This document shows positions 36,102 to 48,500 of a stretch of 64,000 bases of DNA, in pieces. The notes beneath the pieces were generated by a model, which was not told the origin of the DNA, did not search any database, and saw nothing but the letters and a program-made list of their open reading frames with translations. A program made the translations under genes and the position numbers. Where the stretch lies: positions 11,309,992 through 11,373,991 of the forward strand of contig OY821746.1 of the NCBI GenBank assembly GCA_963682055.1, read 5' to 3'. The stretch is from Primula veris. Lineage: Eukaryota; Streptophyta; Magnoliopsida; Ericales; Primulaceae. The first letter of the stretch is position 1. The number at the start of each line of letters is the position of its first letter.

Positions 36102-38281
36102 ATGTAATTCTCTCACAAGTGCTCTCCTTTTCTCTCTATCTGTCTAGATAATGGTGCGTCGAGTTTAGAGAAGATGTTTAAATAAACACCCCATATGATC
36201 ATGTATAGTTTATATGTGTACTTTCAGTTTTTATTGAGATCAAGTGTTAGTACCTGTTATTAATGTATTGTTGTGCTGCTCACTTTGGTTACTTGAATTT
36301 CTCTCTCAACCCTCCTCTCCCAAATCTCAGTTAGTCCCTTTCATTTGCTTAAGGTACTTTTGGATTTGGATTTGCTCCTCCATTTTTACTTTGTCGTCTT
36401 ATTATTATTTGGCACTTGGTAAATGTTTTATCTGTAGTGAGTTTCAGTCTGACATTTTCTTTGGAAAGTTGTTCATTCCAAGTGGATGTTCAACAAATGA
36501 ATGTTGCCGTTTCCCCCCTTCTTTTGCATAAGCTTATCAAGAGTTACACTGCCATGTTTAATGGACAAGGAGGCACCATAGGAGTGCAGGTTAGAGAGAA
36601 TGTTTAGTTTATACGGGCATACAAAATCCTGGCACTCCAAAGGACTAGAGTTGGTTTAGTCACAAACGCGTATCAAAGAGTATATCTTGTGAATGACAGA
36701 TTTAATTTGTTTGTGGCGCACAGTTAGATGAGTAGTCCCTCGATGTCTGCACCAACTATAGAGGTACTGTCATTAACAATTTCAGTTTTAGCTCACATAC
36801 CACAACGGAAATTAGTAAGTTTCAGTTTACAGAAATTATTAGTTTTCAGTGTTTCTATTTAAGCAGAGAAGTGATTTGGCATTAGCCTGAAACTTTTAAG
36901 CCTACAAAGCTTTATTCGGATACCACTGTGGCATTACATTGTATATTTGAAACACGACTGGTCGACTGCCTTGTGCGGTAAAGTGAGACTGGCTTTCGAG
37001 TAACATTGTTATTTGTAGGAAGCTAGGAAGAAATTAAGAATGTACTCTTGAATAATCGCTTGTTTAAAAAATCACTCCTATCTAATCTCTTATTCAAACT
37101 TCTTACATTAGTTGCTTTACTACTAAAAGTTTTTCTTTGAAATATGACGACCTACGAGAGAATATAAAAGCAGAAATGCATGAACCCTATATCATCTAAG
37201 TATCATTTTCTGAAGTATTTTCTCATTTTTATAATTTGTTCGTTTTCCATCCACAATCTCCGTATTTCATGCATATTTGCTTCAAGTCCGCGGCGTATGG
37301 TTAGCGAACCAAGATTCGCATGGTCGAGCAATTGTAATTTGCATACTTACAATCATAGCTTATAGAATGGAACACCTACGAGAATGTTAATTTGACCCAA
37401 AAGTTACATAAGTATCATTATAATATTTTTATTTACTGAGGTTTTGCCTATGTTCCAAAGACGCATTACTTTGTGTCTAATGAAAAATATTAAATAATGG
37501 TACAATTGGAAAAGATTAGGTAGAAACACAAAGATCGTTCTTTTCAATCTCCTCAGTCTAATGGAAACTTAAACTTCTTGATTATATATATTAGTCAAAA
37601 TGTTTCTGCCGAGTGTCGAGTAACAATATATTAAAAAAAACACCTGAAACACTGAAATCATAAATTCGTCATATACAGTATTATACTCCATTCATCTACA
37701 TCACAAATCTGATTTGTTCAGTGGCGGAACTGGACGTTTTTTGTTTTTGTTTTTGTAATGACCGGGCTACTAAAAATCTAAAATCTATAATTTTTTTCAT
37801 AATAAATGGTAAAATGTACTCATTTTAAGTATCCACTATTTCTTATTGGGCTGTCCCAAAATAAGTGTTCATTTTCTAAATTTAATAATTAAAAAATAAC
37901 AAACTTAATATTTTACTCTTTAAATAATATTAAAATAAAAAAGAGAACATAAAAAGAAATAAACAATATAATGTGTCAGACTTATAATTCATAAGATATT
38001 CCATCACCATAAATGAATTTAACTATGATTTTAATAAAAGCAATATAAATAGTTTATATATCAAATTTTTAAATCTTAAAAATACGGATTTTTAAAAAGT
38101 GACACCTAAAAAAGTAACAGAGGGAAGGGAGTATATATATATATATATTTTTTTTTTTCCGCTCACTCCACAGCACAGTTACCTGAAAAATGAAAATATA
38201 AGACGTTATTATACACTTGATATTTATTTTATTATCACTTCACTTTTGACTCCTGCTAAAACCCTAAAGCAACAACCAACC
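36102..38281. other. Spacer between thioredoxin m and PPR genes
   Basis: The first few hundred bases are the thioredoxin 3' UTR, with AATAAA-like signals around 36180 (AAATAAACA). No further gene is supported; short open frames at 36244-36531 and 37180-37365 have no recognisable content. GTGGCGGAACTGG at about 37721 resembles a transposon end. From about 37847 to 38131, TGTCCCAAAATAAGTGTTC and AAGTAACAGAGGGAAGGGAG look like degraded Stowaway ends. A TATATATA run lies at 38132-38148, about 140 bp before the PPR start codon. Confidence 0.5.
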
Positions 38282-41200
38282 ATGTTCTTCTTCAAAACCT
38301 TAAAAACCCTACTAACAAAACCCCTCTTTAACAACACCAATAATAATAATAATAACACCACCTTATTATCACTTCTAATAACAAAACCATCAACAATAAC
38401 AACAATAATATTAATATCAAGAGGCTATTTATCAGCCTCGGCACACACACTTTATTCCCAAATCAGCCCTATCGGAGACCCTTCGATCAGCATCACACCT
38501 GTTCTCGATAAATGGGTTGATGATGGTAAAACAGTTTCAAAGTTTGAGATACGTCGCATTCTCCGAGACCTTCGTAGACGCAGACGCTACTCCCACGCCC
38601 TCCAGGTTTTACGTCGCTCTGAATATTTTATTAATTACTGCTATCTTTTAACAGTCCAAATTCACCTGTGTAGAGACTAGATTCAGTGTTTTCTGCCCTC
38701 ATTTGTACCTATTTTGTTCTAAATTTACGAAAAACGATGTTTTTGAGTTCCACATGTTTGTTTGCATTATAGTAGGTATAAATGGGTACAATTTGTAAAT
38801 AATTAATTACTGCTCGGTTTTAACTGTCCATATTTACCAGCTGATAAAAATGCACCTGTGTAGAGTTAGTGTTTTGTGCCCATTTTGTTAATTTTGTTTT
38901 AGAAATAACAAAGACGAGGTTTTTGAGTTTCGTCCTTATTTTATGGCTACACATACATATATATTGATGTGTTTAATTAATTACTGCTCAGTTTTAACAA
39001 TCCAAATTTACCAGCTGATGAAAATGCACCTGTTTACAGGGGATGAACTAGTAATAAGCTACTAGGGACTAAAATACCCCGATATTGAGAAAAAAAAAAC
39101 ATATTTTTACCTATATGTAAACAATTAATTAATTACTGCTCACTTTTAACAGTCAAATTTTACCAGCTGATATCATTTGTGCCCTTTTATGGCCATTTTG
39201 TTATTTTTGTTAAAAAATTACGAAAAACGAGGTTTTTTTGAGTTCCATAGCTATTTAATAGCTATACATAGGCCATGTTTGTTTGCAAATTAATTTCTGC
39301 TGTGAATAATTAGATCTTTTTGGGTCCCTTTCACCCTTTTTTTTACCTCACTGTGAATAATTAATTACTGCTTAGTTTTAACAGTCCGAATTTACCAGTT
39401 GGTGAAAATGCACCTGTGTACAGGAGAAGAACTAGTAGCAGGCTGAAAGGGACTTTAATATTCCTATATTGAGGGAAAAACCGATATTTATCATGTATCT
39501 ATCTATTTATTTATTATTATTATTGATTTAATGCTTTTAGCACCCCATAGTTACGGAAAAAAACAGTTCTATTTCCGACACTGTTTGTGTAGAGTGAGTG
39601 TTTTCTGATCTCATTTGTTATTTTTGTTCTGAAATTGAGAAAAATGAGGTTTTGGAGTTCCAGAGTTATTTTATAGCTACACATAGGACATGTTTGTTTG
39701 CAGTATAGTATAGATGAGTACAACTTGTAATTGAGGTACTATGAGTGTGTGTTAATATTTTTAATGACCCCTTGTTAGCATAAGATATACTCCATCTGTT
39801 CCCATGTAATTGTCCACTAGGAAACTACGTGCAATTTTGATCGGCAAAGAACTTAGTATCAAAATTGCTGAAATATGAAAATTTTGGAAAGTAGTCATAT
39901 AGTTGAGTAACCAGATTCTATTTGGTTTTTGTAGTTAGAGTTGAAATACTTAATAGTTCCCAATTTGTGAAATTGTAATCATATAGGAGATTTTACCGAT
40001 CGTAATATTTTTAAAAGAGTAATCTTTCTCTGAAAAGATAGCAAACATGTTAGAAGGTTGGGACATTGTATAGGGATTAAACAGATTCCTTTTTGAAACG
40101 ATGAGGACCATTTCACAGCGAAAAAGTTAGGTTCTCTTTCTGTTTTCTAATTATTAGGGATGTTAACAAAGTTTTGGACTTTGGTGTTTTAAGGTTCTGG
40201 TATGTAATAATGTATTAATTTTATTAAATGTTGGCGAATTGTTCTTCTTCGGAAAAAAAATTAAATTATTGAAAAATTTCTTTGGTACATTAGTTTCTAC
40301 TTTTTTAAATTGGACAAGGTTAAAACTTTAGGGCGTAGCTGATGGTTAAACGTTGCTGAATGTCGCTGACTGCTTTTCATTTTAAGTAGTGGTAACAGAA
40401 ACTGGAAAGGTGTTTCCGAGAGAGTTGTTGCCACAAAGACACGACGTTGATATGTATTTATGTCTAAAATCCTCTTTTATAGATGAAAAAGAGGTACACA
40501 GGCATAACAGTGCAGAACGTTTTTTTTTCTTTCTATGTAACTAATATAAATGCTATAAAAAGTTCTGAAACCTTTTAGAAAAGGCTCCGGTTGGAAACAC
40601 TTTCTGTTTCAGTGTCATGAATTAGTCTTCAAAACTTTGAGAATTGGAAAGGTAATGTTGTTTGTCATAATACCATTTTGTCAGATAGGTTTGAGAATAA
40701 TAATGTGTGAATATATCCAATTTTGTACTTACAACGAGTTCAGTAACGCGAATCAATCTATAGATTCTATACAAACCTTGGAAACGATCATTAAGCAAGT
40801 TTTTGTAGTATTTTCAATAAATGGAAATCCATTGGGTTTCTGGTCAAAAAAGAAAAGAAAATTCATGCACCAAATACCGACATTGTTCTCATAAAAATTA
40901 TCTTTTTGATTATCAAAAATTATCATCTCTTGTTTCCATATTTGTGGGTATATTTTTCTGCCATTTGAGGTCACGGAGTGGGAATGCAACAATAACAGGT
41001 GCATGAATTGTTGTGTTTGGTTGGCTAATCTTTTGAGCATCTTGGGGGGAGATCTAAAACACAATTTCAATATTTTAGATGACCTGAGTGGAAATTTTGA
41101 TGTCGTGAGGAGTTGGCTCCTCCCTAAAGCTGACAAATTTTGCCAGGCTCTCATCCCTGTGGAATTTAGTGCTTTTCGTTCATTTGTGACAACTTCCAAC

Positions 41201-42518
41201 TAATAATATTTGAAATGGCTATAAGGATAGATTTCTTAAACAAACAAACTAGAATTTGTTGGCTTTGAAGTATATCTATATTGGTCCATACCTTACCATT
41301 TTCCAAAGCACTCAAAAACCAATCTGTTCTATTCTTTTTTCATGACAGATGGCTGAATGGATGAGTAGTAAAGGTTTTTGCTCCATGTTGGCGGGTGATC
41401 GTGCTTTGCAGATGGATCTGATTGGTAAAGTCCATGGATTAAATGCTGCAGAAATATTCTTCGAGGAACTAAATGAAGAGGATAAAAATGAGAAAACTTA
41501 TGGTGCTCTTCTAAATTGCTACGTTAGAGAAGGCCGTGCGAATAAGTCTATTTCTCTTATGCAAAAAATGGAAGAGTTGGGTTTTGTTACCTCAACTCTC
41601 ACTTTCAACGATCTTATGTGCCTTTTTAACCGAACAGGCCAACTCGATAAAATCCCGGAGGTGTTCTCTCTTATAAAGAAGAAAGGTCTACACCCTGATA
41701 ACTACAGCTATAGGATTTGTATGAATGCTTATGGCACAAAATCCGATCTAGAAAATATGGAATTACTTTTAGAAGAGATGAAAACTCAACCCCATTTGAA
41801 GATGGATTGGAACACTTATTCGACTATTGCTAGTTTATATATAAAGTTTGGTTTGAAAGAGAAAGCGGTTTTCTATCTCAAGAAGTTGGAAGATAAGACT
41901 TATACAAATGCACTTGCATATAACCACCTGATTTCACACTATGCAAGTCTTGGGAATAAAACTGAGATGAAGAGATTTTGGTCCCTTCAAAAAGTTGCTT
42001 GCAAGAAGCAATTGAACCGGGATTATATAAACATGTTGGGAGCTATGGTGAAAATTGACGAGCTTGAAGAAGCGAATAACATTCTTAAAGAATGGGAATC
42101 ATCGTATAAGTTTTACGATTTTCGAGTGCCAAATGTTCTCGTTATTGGGTATTGTAAAAAGGGTTTGATCGATAAAGCTGAGGAGTTGATCGAGGGCATT
42201 GTCGGTAAAGGAAAGACCCCGAGCCCTAATAGTTATGCAATTATTGCATCTGCATATTTAGACGAGGAAAATATGGAAAAGTCTACCGAGTTCTTGAAAA
42301 AGGCTCTGAAAGTTAAGGGAGAGAACGTGAATTGGAGGCCTAAGCCTTTACTAGAATCGAGAATTTTGAAATGGGTTGGTGAGAAAGGAGATGTTGAATC
42401 AGAAGAAGAGCTTCTTGATTCGTTGAATAAATTAGATAAAGTCGATAACAAAGAAATACACGATGAGGAGGAAATGGATGAAGATATTGATTTTCCAAAA
42501 GCAGAGCAGATACGCTGA
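38282..42518 (+). CDS. P-class pentatricopeptide repeat protein, probably mitochondrial
   Basis: Two exons, 38282-38605 and 41349-42518, join in frame (phase 0) to give 497 residues. Residues 1 to about 50 are basic and hydroxylated, with an Asn run (NNTNNNNNN) encoded by AAT/AAC triplets, and fit a mitochondrial targeting peptide. RRILRDLRRRRRYSHALQ precedes the intron and MAEWMSSKGF follows it, the usual start of the two-exon PPR subfamily related to Arabidopsis At2g20710 and At4g21705. About eight to ten 35-residue PPR motifs follow from around residue 157, such as KTYGALLNCYVREGRANKSI and RVPNVLVIGYCKKGLIDKAE. There is no E, DYW or SMR domain. The acidic tail (DEEEMDEDIDF) is typical of this group. 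PPR proteins bind organelle RNA; the target cannot be read from sequence. ATG 38282 was chosen as the ATG giving a targeting peptide after a plausible leader. Confidence 0.9.
38630..39720 (+). repeat. Five-copy diverged repeat in the PPR intron
   Basis: ATTAATTACTGCT followed by TTTTAACAGTCC and then ACCAGCTGATGAAAATGCACC recurs at about 38630, 38805, 38976, 39128 and 39360. Each copy is followed by GTGTTTTGTGCCCATTTTGTT-like and GAGTTCCA(C/T)A-like blocks. Spacing is 150-230 bp and some copies are partial. The first copy begins 25 bp past the exon 1 donor. The expansion helps explain the 2.7-kb intron. Confidence 0.8.
39790..39915. mobile_element. Partial Stowaway-like MITE in the PPR intron
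   Basis: CTCCATCTGTTCCCATGTAA after a TA, then the family's AAACTACGTGCAATTTTGA. The inverted right end is missing. Confidence 0.65.
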
Positions 42519-43730
42519 AAAATTTGTCTCACTACTCAAAAAGAAGTAGAAGCTGTTTTCAGCTTAAGCTTATAACGGTGACTGGTTTTTCTTAAAAAAT
42601 TGGATCATTCATGGGTTGAGCTGATTTTGTATCATGACAGTTGGGGTTGTATCGTAAAAGAAGAAAGGTTATAAGCGACCAAGCGATGGTTGGTCACAGA
42701 AGAATTCTAAATAGTTAAACTTGTATCGTGGTTTGTAACAAGTGAACAACTTGAGTCCCATTTGAATGTTTTTTTCAGTTTTCAGTCCATTATTTATAAT
42801 AGCATATTTATTTTCAAAGGTAACAAGTGTTCATTCGAAGAGCAATGCTATGAAGGCAAATTATGCAATCCATTTACAGAATACAGAGTAAGAGAAAAAA
42901 ATTACGATTTCAATGATTCTTCTATCGGCGAATAAATCTGCGGACGTTATGATAAAGAAGGCACCTTCAGGCTATTGATGCAATTTAGTGATGGGGTAAT
43001 ACCGTAATACTATAAAAAAGAGAGGATGAAAGCACTCAAATAACCAAAGCTTTGGGGTCATACTGTTGTCAAGAATGTCATTAAATTGTCGATATATTCT
43101 AGAGTAGTCTCCGAGAACTCTTTCTTATTTTTATGTACCTGGCCAAATTTGGTTCTTACTGTACAATAGTTTTAATGAAGTTATCACTTTCATTTTAGAA
43201 AAAGGAAAGATGTTGTATAGGCTCAAGGTCATCTGCAAGTTGTTAAAAATCTATTTCAACATGTTTTCAAAGCGCTACCTAATCCGTATGAGCTCGCCAA
43301 TAACATAAATATGATACCTCAAAAAAAAAAAAAAAACATAGAAATAGACATTGACGTGGGACTAAATAGCTAATAAGGTGATTTATTCAGTTATAGTGAG
43401 ATTTTATGCAGATGAAGTTGAAATAGTACATTCGTCCTAGCTCAAGCCACATAATTCTGAGAAGACAGGAACTAATAACAAATTTACAAAATAGTGCAAT
43501 TTGTTTCTTTTCCTTCATATTTCTCAATAATCAAGAAAACCAGCACTTTTACTTTTTAAAATATAAAAAAAATTCTCCTCACTCAAGATTCATGTGTAAG
43601 GTTTTCCTTTACTCAAGCCCATGAATTATTTGCTTGAACCCCCTCTTTTTCTCCCTCCCTTATCATCACAACTATATAAACCAATCCCTCACAAACCATG
43701 TAGATATAGAAGACACGTATAAGCTGTGAA
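42519..43730. other. Spacer between PPR and secreted-protein genes
   Basis: The PPR 3' UTR probably occupies the first 200-300 bases. No gene, tRNA or clear transposon is recognised. From about 43300 the sequence becomes the promoter region of the next gene, with a pyrimidine-rich stretch at 43640-43665. Confidence 0.5.
43671..43680 (+). promoter_or_regulatory. TATA box of the secreted repeat protein gene
   Basis: ACTATATAAA, a near-ideal plant TATA box, lies 50 bp before the start codon. A CCTCTTTTTCTCCCTCCC pyrimidine patch precedes it. Transcription would start about 30 bp downstream, giving a very short leader. This supports the open frame at 43731 being a real gene. Confidence 0.7.
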
Positions 43731-44663
43731 ATGGCACTACCAGAGTATCTCTTCATGTGCTGCTTATTTTTAGTACTATGTCCAAGTCCTAATTCAGCTC
43801 ACAGGGTCCTTGTGGGCTCCATTGGTTCTGCCAGTGTTGATAGCACATACTCCGGTAAATTGGCCGAAGAGGCTCATGGAGATCATGAGCTCATTGGAGT
43901 TCTCAGCGAACCTGTTCCGTCTGTGGCGGTTAAGATATCCAATGACAAAGCCCTTATTGTGCCCATAAGTTCCGTGGTCGGTGAAACTAAAATTAAGATA
44001 TCTAATGATGAAGCCTGTCTGGAGCCCAAAAGTTTTACAGTAAGCGATAGTGAGTTTATTGACCCACCAGCTAATCCAGATCCGGATTTCAATATAGCCC
44101 ATATCAAGACCCTGACAAAGCCCAGGTTGAGTTTATCTGATAATGAAGAAGGTGTCAAGCCCAAAAGTTTAATAACTAGTGATAGTGCTTTTATTAGGCC
44201 CCTAAACAATCCACACTCGAGTATCGACAAAACCCATAGCAAGCTCATGATGAGGCCTTCATTGGGCATATCCAATGGCAAAGCCCCCAACAGATTTTCC
44301 GGCGGCGATAGTGAATTTATCAAATCACCAACCAATCCAGTTTTAATTATAAAAAAAGCCCACAGCGAACATACAACAATGCCCGTTTTGAGCATATTTG
44401 ATGAAGCCCATAGAGAGCCCATAAGCTTTGCAAATGAGGCCCGTCGTGGTGCTCATGGATTTTCTGAAGTCACTACGGTTGCCAGTACTAGACATGTAAG
44501 TTTGGCAAAAAGTGGAGACACGGATTTTGCAGTCACTAAGGATGGTAGTGAAGGGCCTTTTCTTCCATCGCCCGACTGTTGTTATCCAAAGAATGCACTT
44601 GATGCGAATAATAAAAGCCCAGAACAGCCCATCGCCGCGATCGACAAAAATCGAGTTCATTGA
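43731..44663 (+). CDS. Secreted protein with 45-residue repeats, unknown function
   Basis: Single-exon frame of 310 residues, not recognised as a named family. Residues 1-23 form a clear signal peptide (hydrophobic core LFMCCLFLVLC, likely cut after NSA). The mature part has three to four diverged repeats of about 45 residues. Unit starts are IKISNDE (88), LSLSDNE (133), LGISNGK (178) and a partial LSIFDEA (220). Each full unit has a PKS-like step, the motif DS(E/A)FI (106, 151, 193), then NP (115, 160, 202) and a His-containing step (124, 169, 211). A weaker fragment, VKISNDK, precedes them at 67. Outside the signal peptide there are only three cysteines (C96, C283, C284). There is no membrane segment or lipid anchor signal. 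A TATA box lies 50 bp upstream. It could be a cell-wall or apoplastic protein, or a precursor cut into peptides; neither is shown. Antisense frames over the same DNA are shadows. Confidence 0.75.
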   Translation: MALPEYLFMCCLFLVLCPSPNSAHRVLVGSIGSASVDSTYSGKLAEEAHGDHELIGVLSEPVPSVAVKISNDKALIVPISSVVGETKIKISNDEACLEPKSFTVSDSEFIDPPANPDPDFNIAHIKTLTKPRLSLSDNEEGVKPKSLITSDSAFIRPLNNPHSSIDKTHSKLMMRPSLGISNGKAPNRFSGGDSEFIKSPTNPVLIIKKAHSEHTTMPVLSIFDEAHREPISFANEARRGAHGFSEVTTVASTRHVSLAKSGDTDFAVTKDGSEGPFLPSPDCCYPKNALDANNKSPEQPIAAIDKNRVH

Positions 44664-45597
44664 AAGCCGAATCGGATGGTCCCCAAATTTATTGTTATAT
44701 GTAACATGTATAGTGACAAGTTTGAGCGTCACTGAGAAAATTTCAGGAGTTGATGGCAAAATTGAATAAATCTTTGATTAAAACACTTGTAGATTGCCTA
44801 ACAATTGTGATTGTTATCAGCAAAAATCAAACCTATAGTTTCTGATAATTTAACATATAGCTTTGACAATGTGAACATACCTCACTAACACGACAAATCC
44901 GTCTCGACTGCAAATATAAGTTCACTGTCCATACTGCGTCATAGTGACAGAGTGAAAAGATGATCATGACTCAACTTGATTGAAGATAGGAACTGAAGAA
45001 ACATGTTTTGTGCCATTCATGGGAGAAAGGGGTTGAAAAAGTTAAAATCAAAGTTTTAAAACACAAAAAACATAATTAATATACTTTTTTTTGAAGTAAT
45101 TAATATACTTAAAGAATAGCAAGATCAACACAAAAACCAAAATTTGCATTAAAACTTAAAAGTATACAAGTTAAAGTTCAGGGAGAAATAACGCTTTCAT
45201 ATCTCAGTACTTCTGCTAATCAGAATTAATTTTCCCAATATTACTATGTTAGAAAAATGAACCATTAAATCTTAACACTGTGAAGTTTACTTTACAAAAT
45301 AATTGCAAAATAGTAAAGCTTGTTTGACAAAATATTAATGCAAATTACTGTTTGCCAAAGAAGCCTTCAAATTATCGATATGCTCAGACAATTACATTCT
45401 ACACACTAATAGCAAGAACAAAACAAGTTGAATAGCAGAAAACTATAGCTGTTTCTTATAAACCTGTGAGCTCAATCCTACTTCTACATCATTTATCAAA
45501 TTCTTTATCCTACTACTATTTTGTTACAACTAACACCCTGCAGTAGTATAGCAATAAACCGAAAAACCAATACCACCTCTACAGCCATATTTTGTTG
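44664..45597. other. Spacer between convergent genes
   Basis: The secreted-protein gene (+) and the MLO gene (-) converge here, so both 3' UTRs lie in this stretch. AATAAA at 44765-44770 could serve the secreted-protein gene. No other feature is seen. Confidence 0.6.
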
Positions 45598-48500
45598 CTA
45601 TCTTCTGGTGGGCATGGAATACGACCTTTTTAATTCTTCTGTACAGATAGATCTTGGCGAAATTCTCGAAGAAACAGAGGTGCAATGGCGAAGGAGAGGC
45701 GTACCAGCTCGGCTCGAAGCTTGGTCATAAAAAGGAAAAGGACAATTTTCAATAATAACAGGGGGTTGTAATTCTGTTTCCACATGGTTAGTAGGAGCAA
45801 AACGAGGGCTATCTAGCATTTGACGATCATCGTCCTCAAGTGATAATACGGTGCTTGTATCTGTATGTATAGTTGAGTCATCTGCGAAATGATGGCCATG
45901 CCTTCTCTTTTTCCTAGCTGCTTTACCCCATCCGTGGATTGTCTCTCTTATTCTTTGTGGAATTATAGCTGCCTTGTAGTTCGTCCCCATCTATAGAACA
46001 CAAAATATATATTTTCTGGAAGTAATTCAAGAAAATGATATTTCCCATCTTTTTTTTTCTACCAAAAATCCTTGCCTGCCGACATTACAGCAGATTTTCC
46101 CCAATCATGTTTTTACTGTATTCTGATTTCTAAAATCAATAAGCATCGGATACCCGGTTGGGTATATGTGGCGTTGCTTTTTAATTTAAAATACAATTGT
46201 TGATGTGGCCAAAATTTGGGAATGATACCATGGCAAAAATAAAACAAGATCCACTGGTTCACTTACTTTGAATATAGCTTAATGAATGAAAGAAAGACTA
46301 AATGAGCAGGGTGCAATGAGAAGAACTGAAATGATTTGCAAATAAAGTTATTGGTTTGAACGTGTAAAGTTTTTTTTAATCTTCTCAAAAAGTTAGAATA
46401 ATGAAAATGAACAAAATTGCTTGATCTATAAAACCAACTTTGTCCAAAAAATAATGGGAGTAAGAATTTGAGATTATTGTTGGAATGTGAACTGTACCTG
46501 AGTGACCAAAGCGTACAGTGGCAAGGTGCTGTAACTGCATAGAAATTGCCCAACAAATCTAGACAAACAAAAATAATTTAAGGTCTACAATCTTTGAAAT
46601 TCATATAATTGCAGTTTTAGTAGACGCTGGAAAATGATTAAAAAAAAGGGAAATGCTTTACCCCAATATGAGCCTGATATACACGAGCAGATGGTTTGTG
46701 ATGAAACAAGAATCGTATCCAAACTGCCACTGTCAAGTACAAAATGTTTAAGTAACTCTTATCGGTCCTTTATTGCTGCTTTTGTTAACTTGTCTTTTAA
46801 AGGCTAATCTAAAATGCAAAACAAAACTGATTATCTATTCCATTAGTTGTGATTTTGTTACCATGAAGTGCGAGTGTGCGACTATCATATATCAATAGTT
46901 TGTAAAGGACAAATTTAAGGAAAAGGAAGTACCCAGAACCAAAAGAAAGAAGCAAGCTCAAAAGCATTCTGCAGTGAGAAACATTGAGAAAAGAATTGTC
47001 TCAGTATATTATCTACAATGATAAAAATTGTAAAACAAAGAGAAAAAGTGATGCATACTAAGCTAACCTGGAAAAGAATAAAATGGATCAAGGCCAATAG
47101 ATGAGACGGATTTTTAAACCAAAATAGATCATCTCTAGGCTTTAACCTAGCATTATTGAAACTTCCAGTTATTCCGGAACCCTCCAATGCTAATGTTGCA
47201 ATTATATGTTGTAATTTTGTACCCACCAGCAGAACAAGCTGGCAATTAAATCAAATATTATTAATACATTATGAAATACGAGAATTGGGGTTTTAACTAT
47301 GGATTAAAAAGAGAAAACTTAGCTAAAGCGTTTTTGCAAGAACTATGCTAAAAGAGTAAAAAGGTCAACTTTATCGGCTTAAAAAAGTGGAAAAACGAGT
47401 TTTTTTAGCTTTATTTAAGGATAGAGTTGAGTTTTCTCGCTTTGAAGAGAGCTTTATAAAACAGTGCCGTTCAACTCATACATCGATACCAAAGATCTTT
47501 TGAGGGGAAAGAAACTATTCATCCGCTTGTACAAAGTTCAAAGACAGAACAGAACACCTCTTAGTCCATTCTTTCAATTTCTTTTTCTTATCTGTAGCAT
47601 TTTCCCCTTCTCTTTTACGTTCCCATGTTCAGAATCTCTTTTACATTGTAAAGTAACTATTGGCATTTTACTCTTTTCCTAACCTCAAGTGCCACAAACT
47701 TTCATTTTTTAAAGCCAACCATGTCTTCAATCTTCCCTAAATTAATTGGTGGGGAAGGATTACATAATGTCACTTCCCCATGCTTACACTGAGCTAAATT
47801 TCTATTTTAACTTACAAAAAGTAACGGAATCGGTTAGTCTTTATGAGATGAGGTGTAAGGTCTTCTGTGTTTTTTAATACTAAAAGTGAGATTTGAAGAA
47901 GTTGATATTATTTATTCAGAAATCCTATCACACAGTCTAAACATAAGAAATAATTGAAGCAGGATGTGAACTTACAGTAACTGGTATGATAGCTATCCAG
48001 AAATAGAGATTAGATCCTGCAGGGAGAAGATAAGCTTTAAACAGTTGTAATCTTTGATCATACAATACATTAGCATTTCAACACAGATGAGTCCTTTAGG
48101 GTAGCTTCCTCGATGAAATTTCACACTTTTTAATCTATATTGTCTACCAATCAACCATTCATATATGTAACCAACAAACATAGAGCTTTAAAATTCTAAG
48201 ATGACATACCTTTGATGTTAAAGAGCATAAATGCCACGACAAATCCCCACAATGGGGCACTGCAGTAGAATAAGTAAGGATACTAGATTGTTAGTTTCTT
48301 TAATCAAAGAACAAGGTAGATGAAGTGGGAAGTGTATTGTTGTAAAGATATCAACAATCCTAATGGCTTACTTCACGCCAACTATTCTTTGAAATTCTTC
48401 TTCCATGGAGCGAATCATGTAACTGTGAAAATCATATTTTGATGTAAGGTTGTGGTTCTGCCATGCACAAAAAGGAAAAAAAGAGATTGTAAGTAGTAAC

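Noticed and set aside
36244..36607. Overlapping short frames after the thioredoxin gene
   Set aside because: No recognisable domain, skewed composition, and they fall in the thioredoxin 3' region.
40753..41203. Frames on both strands before PPR exon 2, one of 148 codons on the minus strand
   Set aside because: They lie in the PPR intron, have no recognisable motif, and the two strands are equally open, as happens by chance.
43794..44759. Three long antisense open frames opposite the secreted-protein gene
   Set aside because: They lack a signal peptide and repeats that make sense in their own frame, and have no promoter signal. They mirror the low stop density of the sense repeats.
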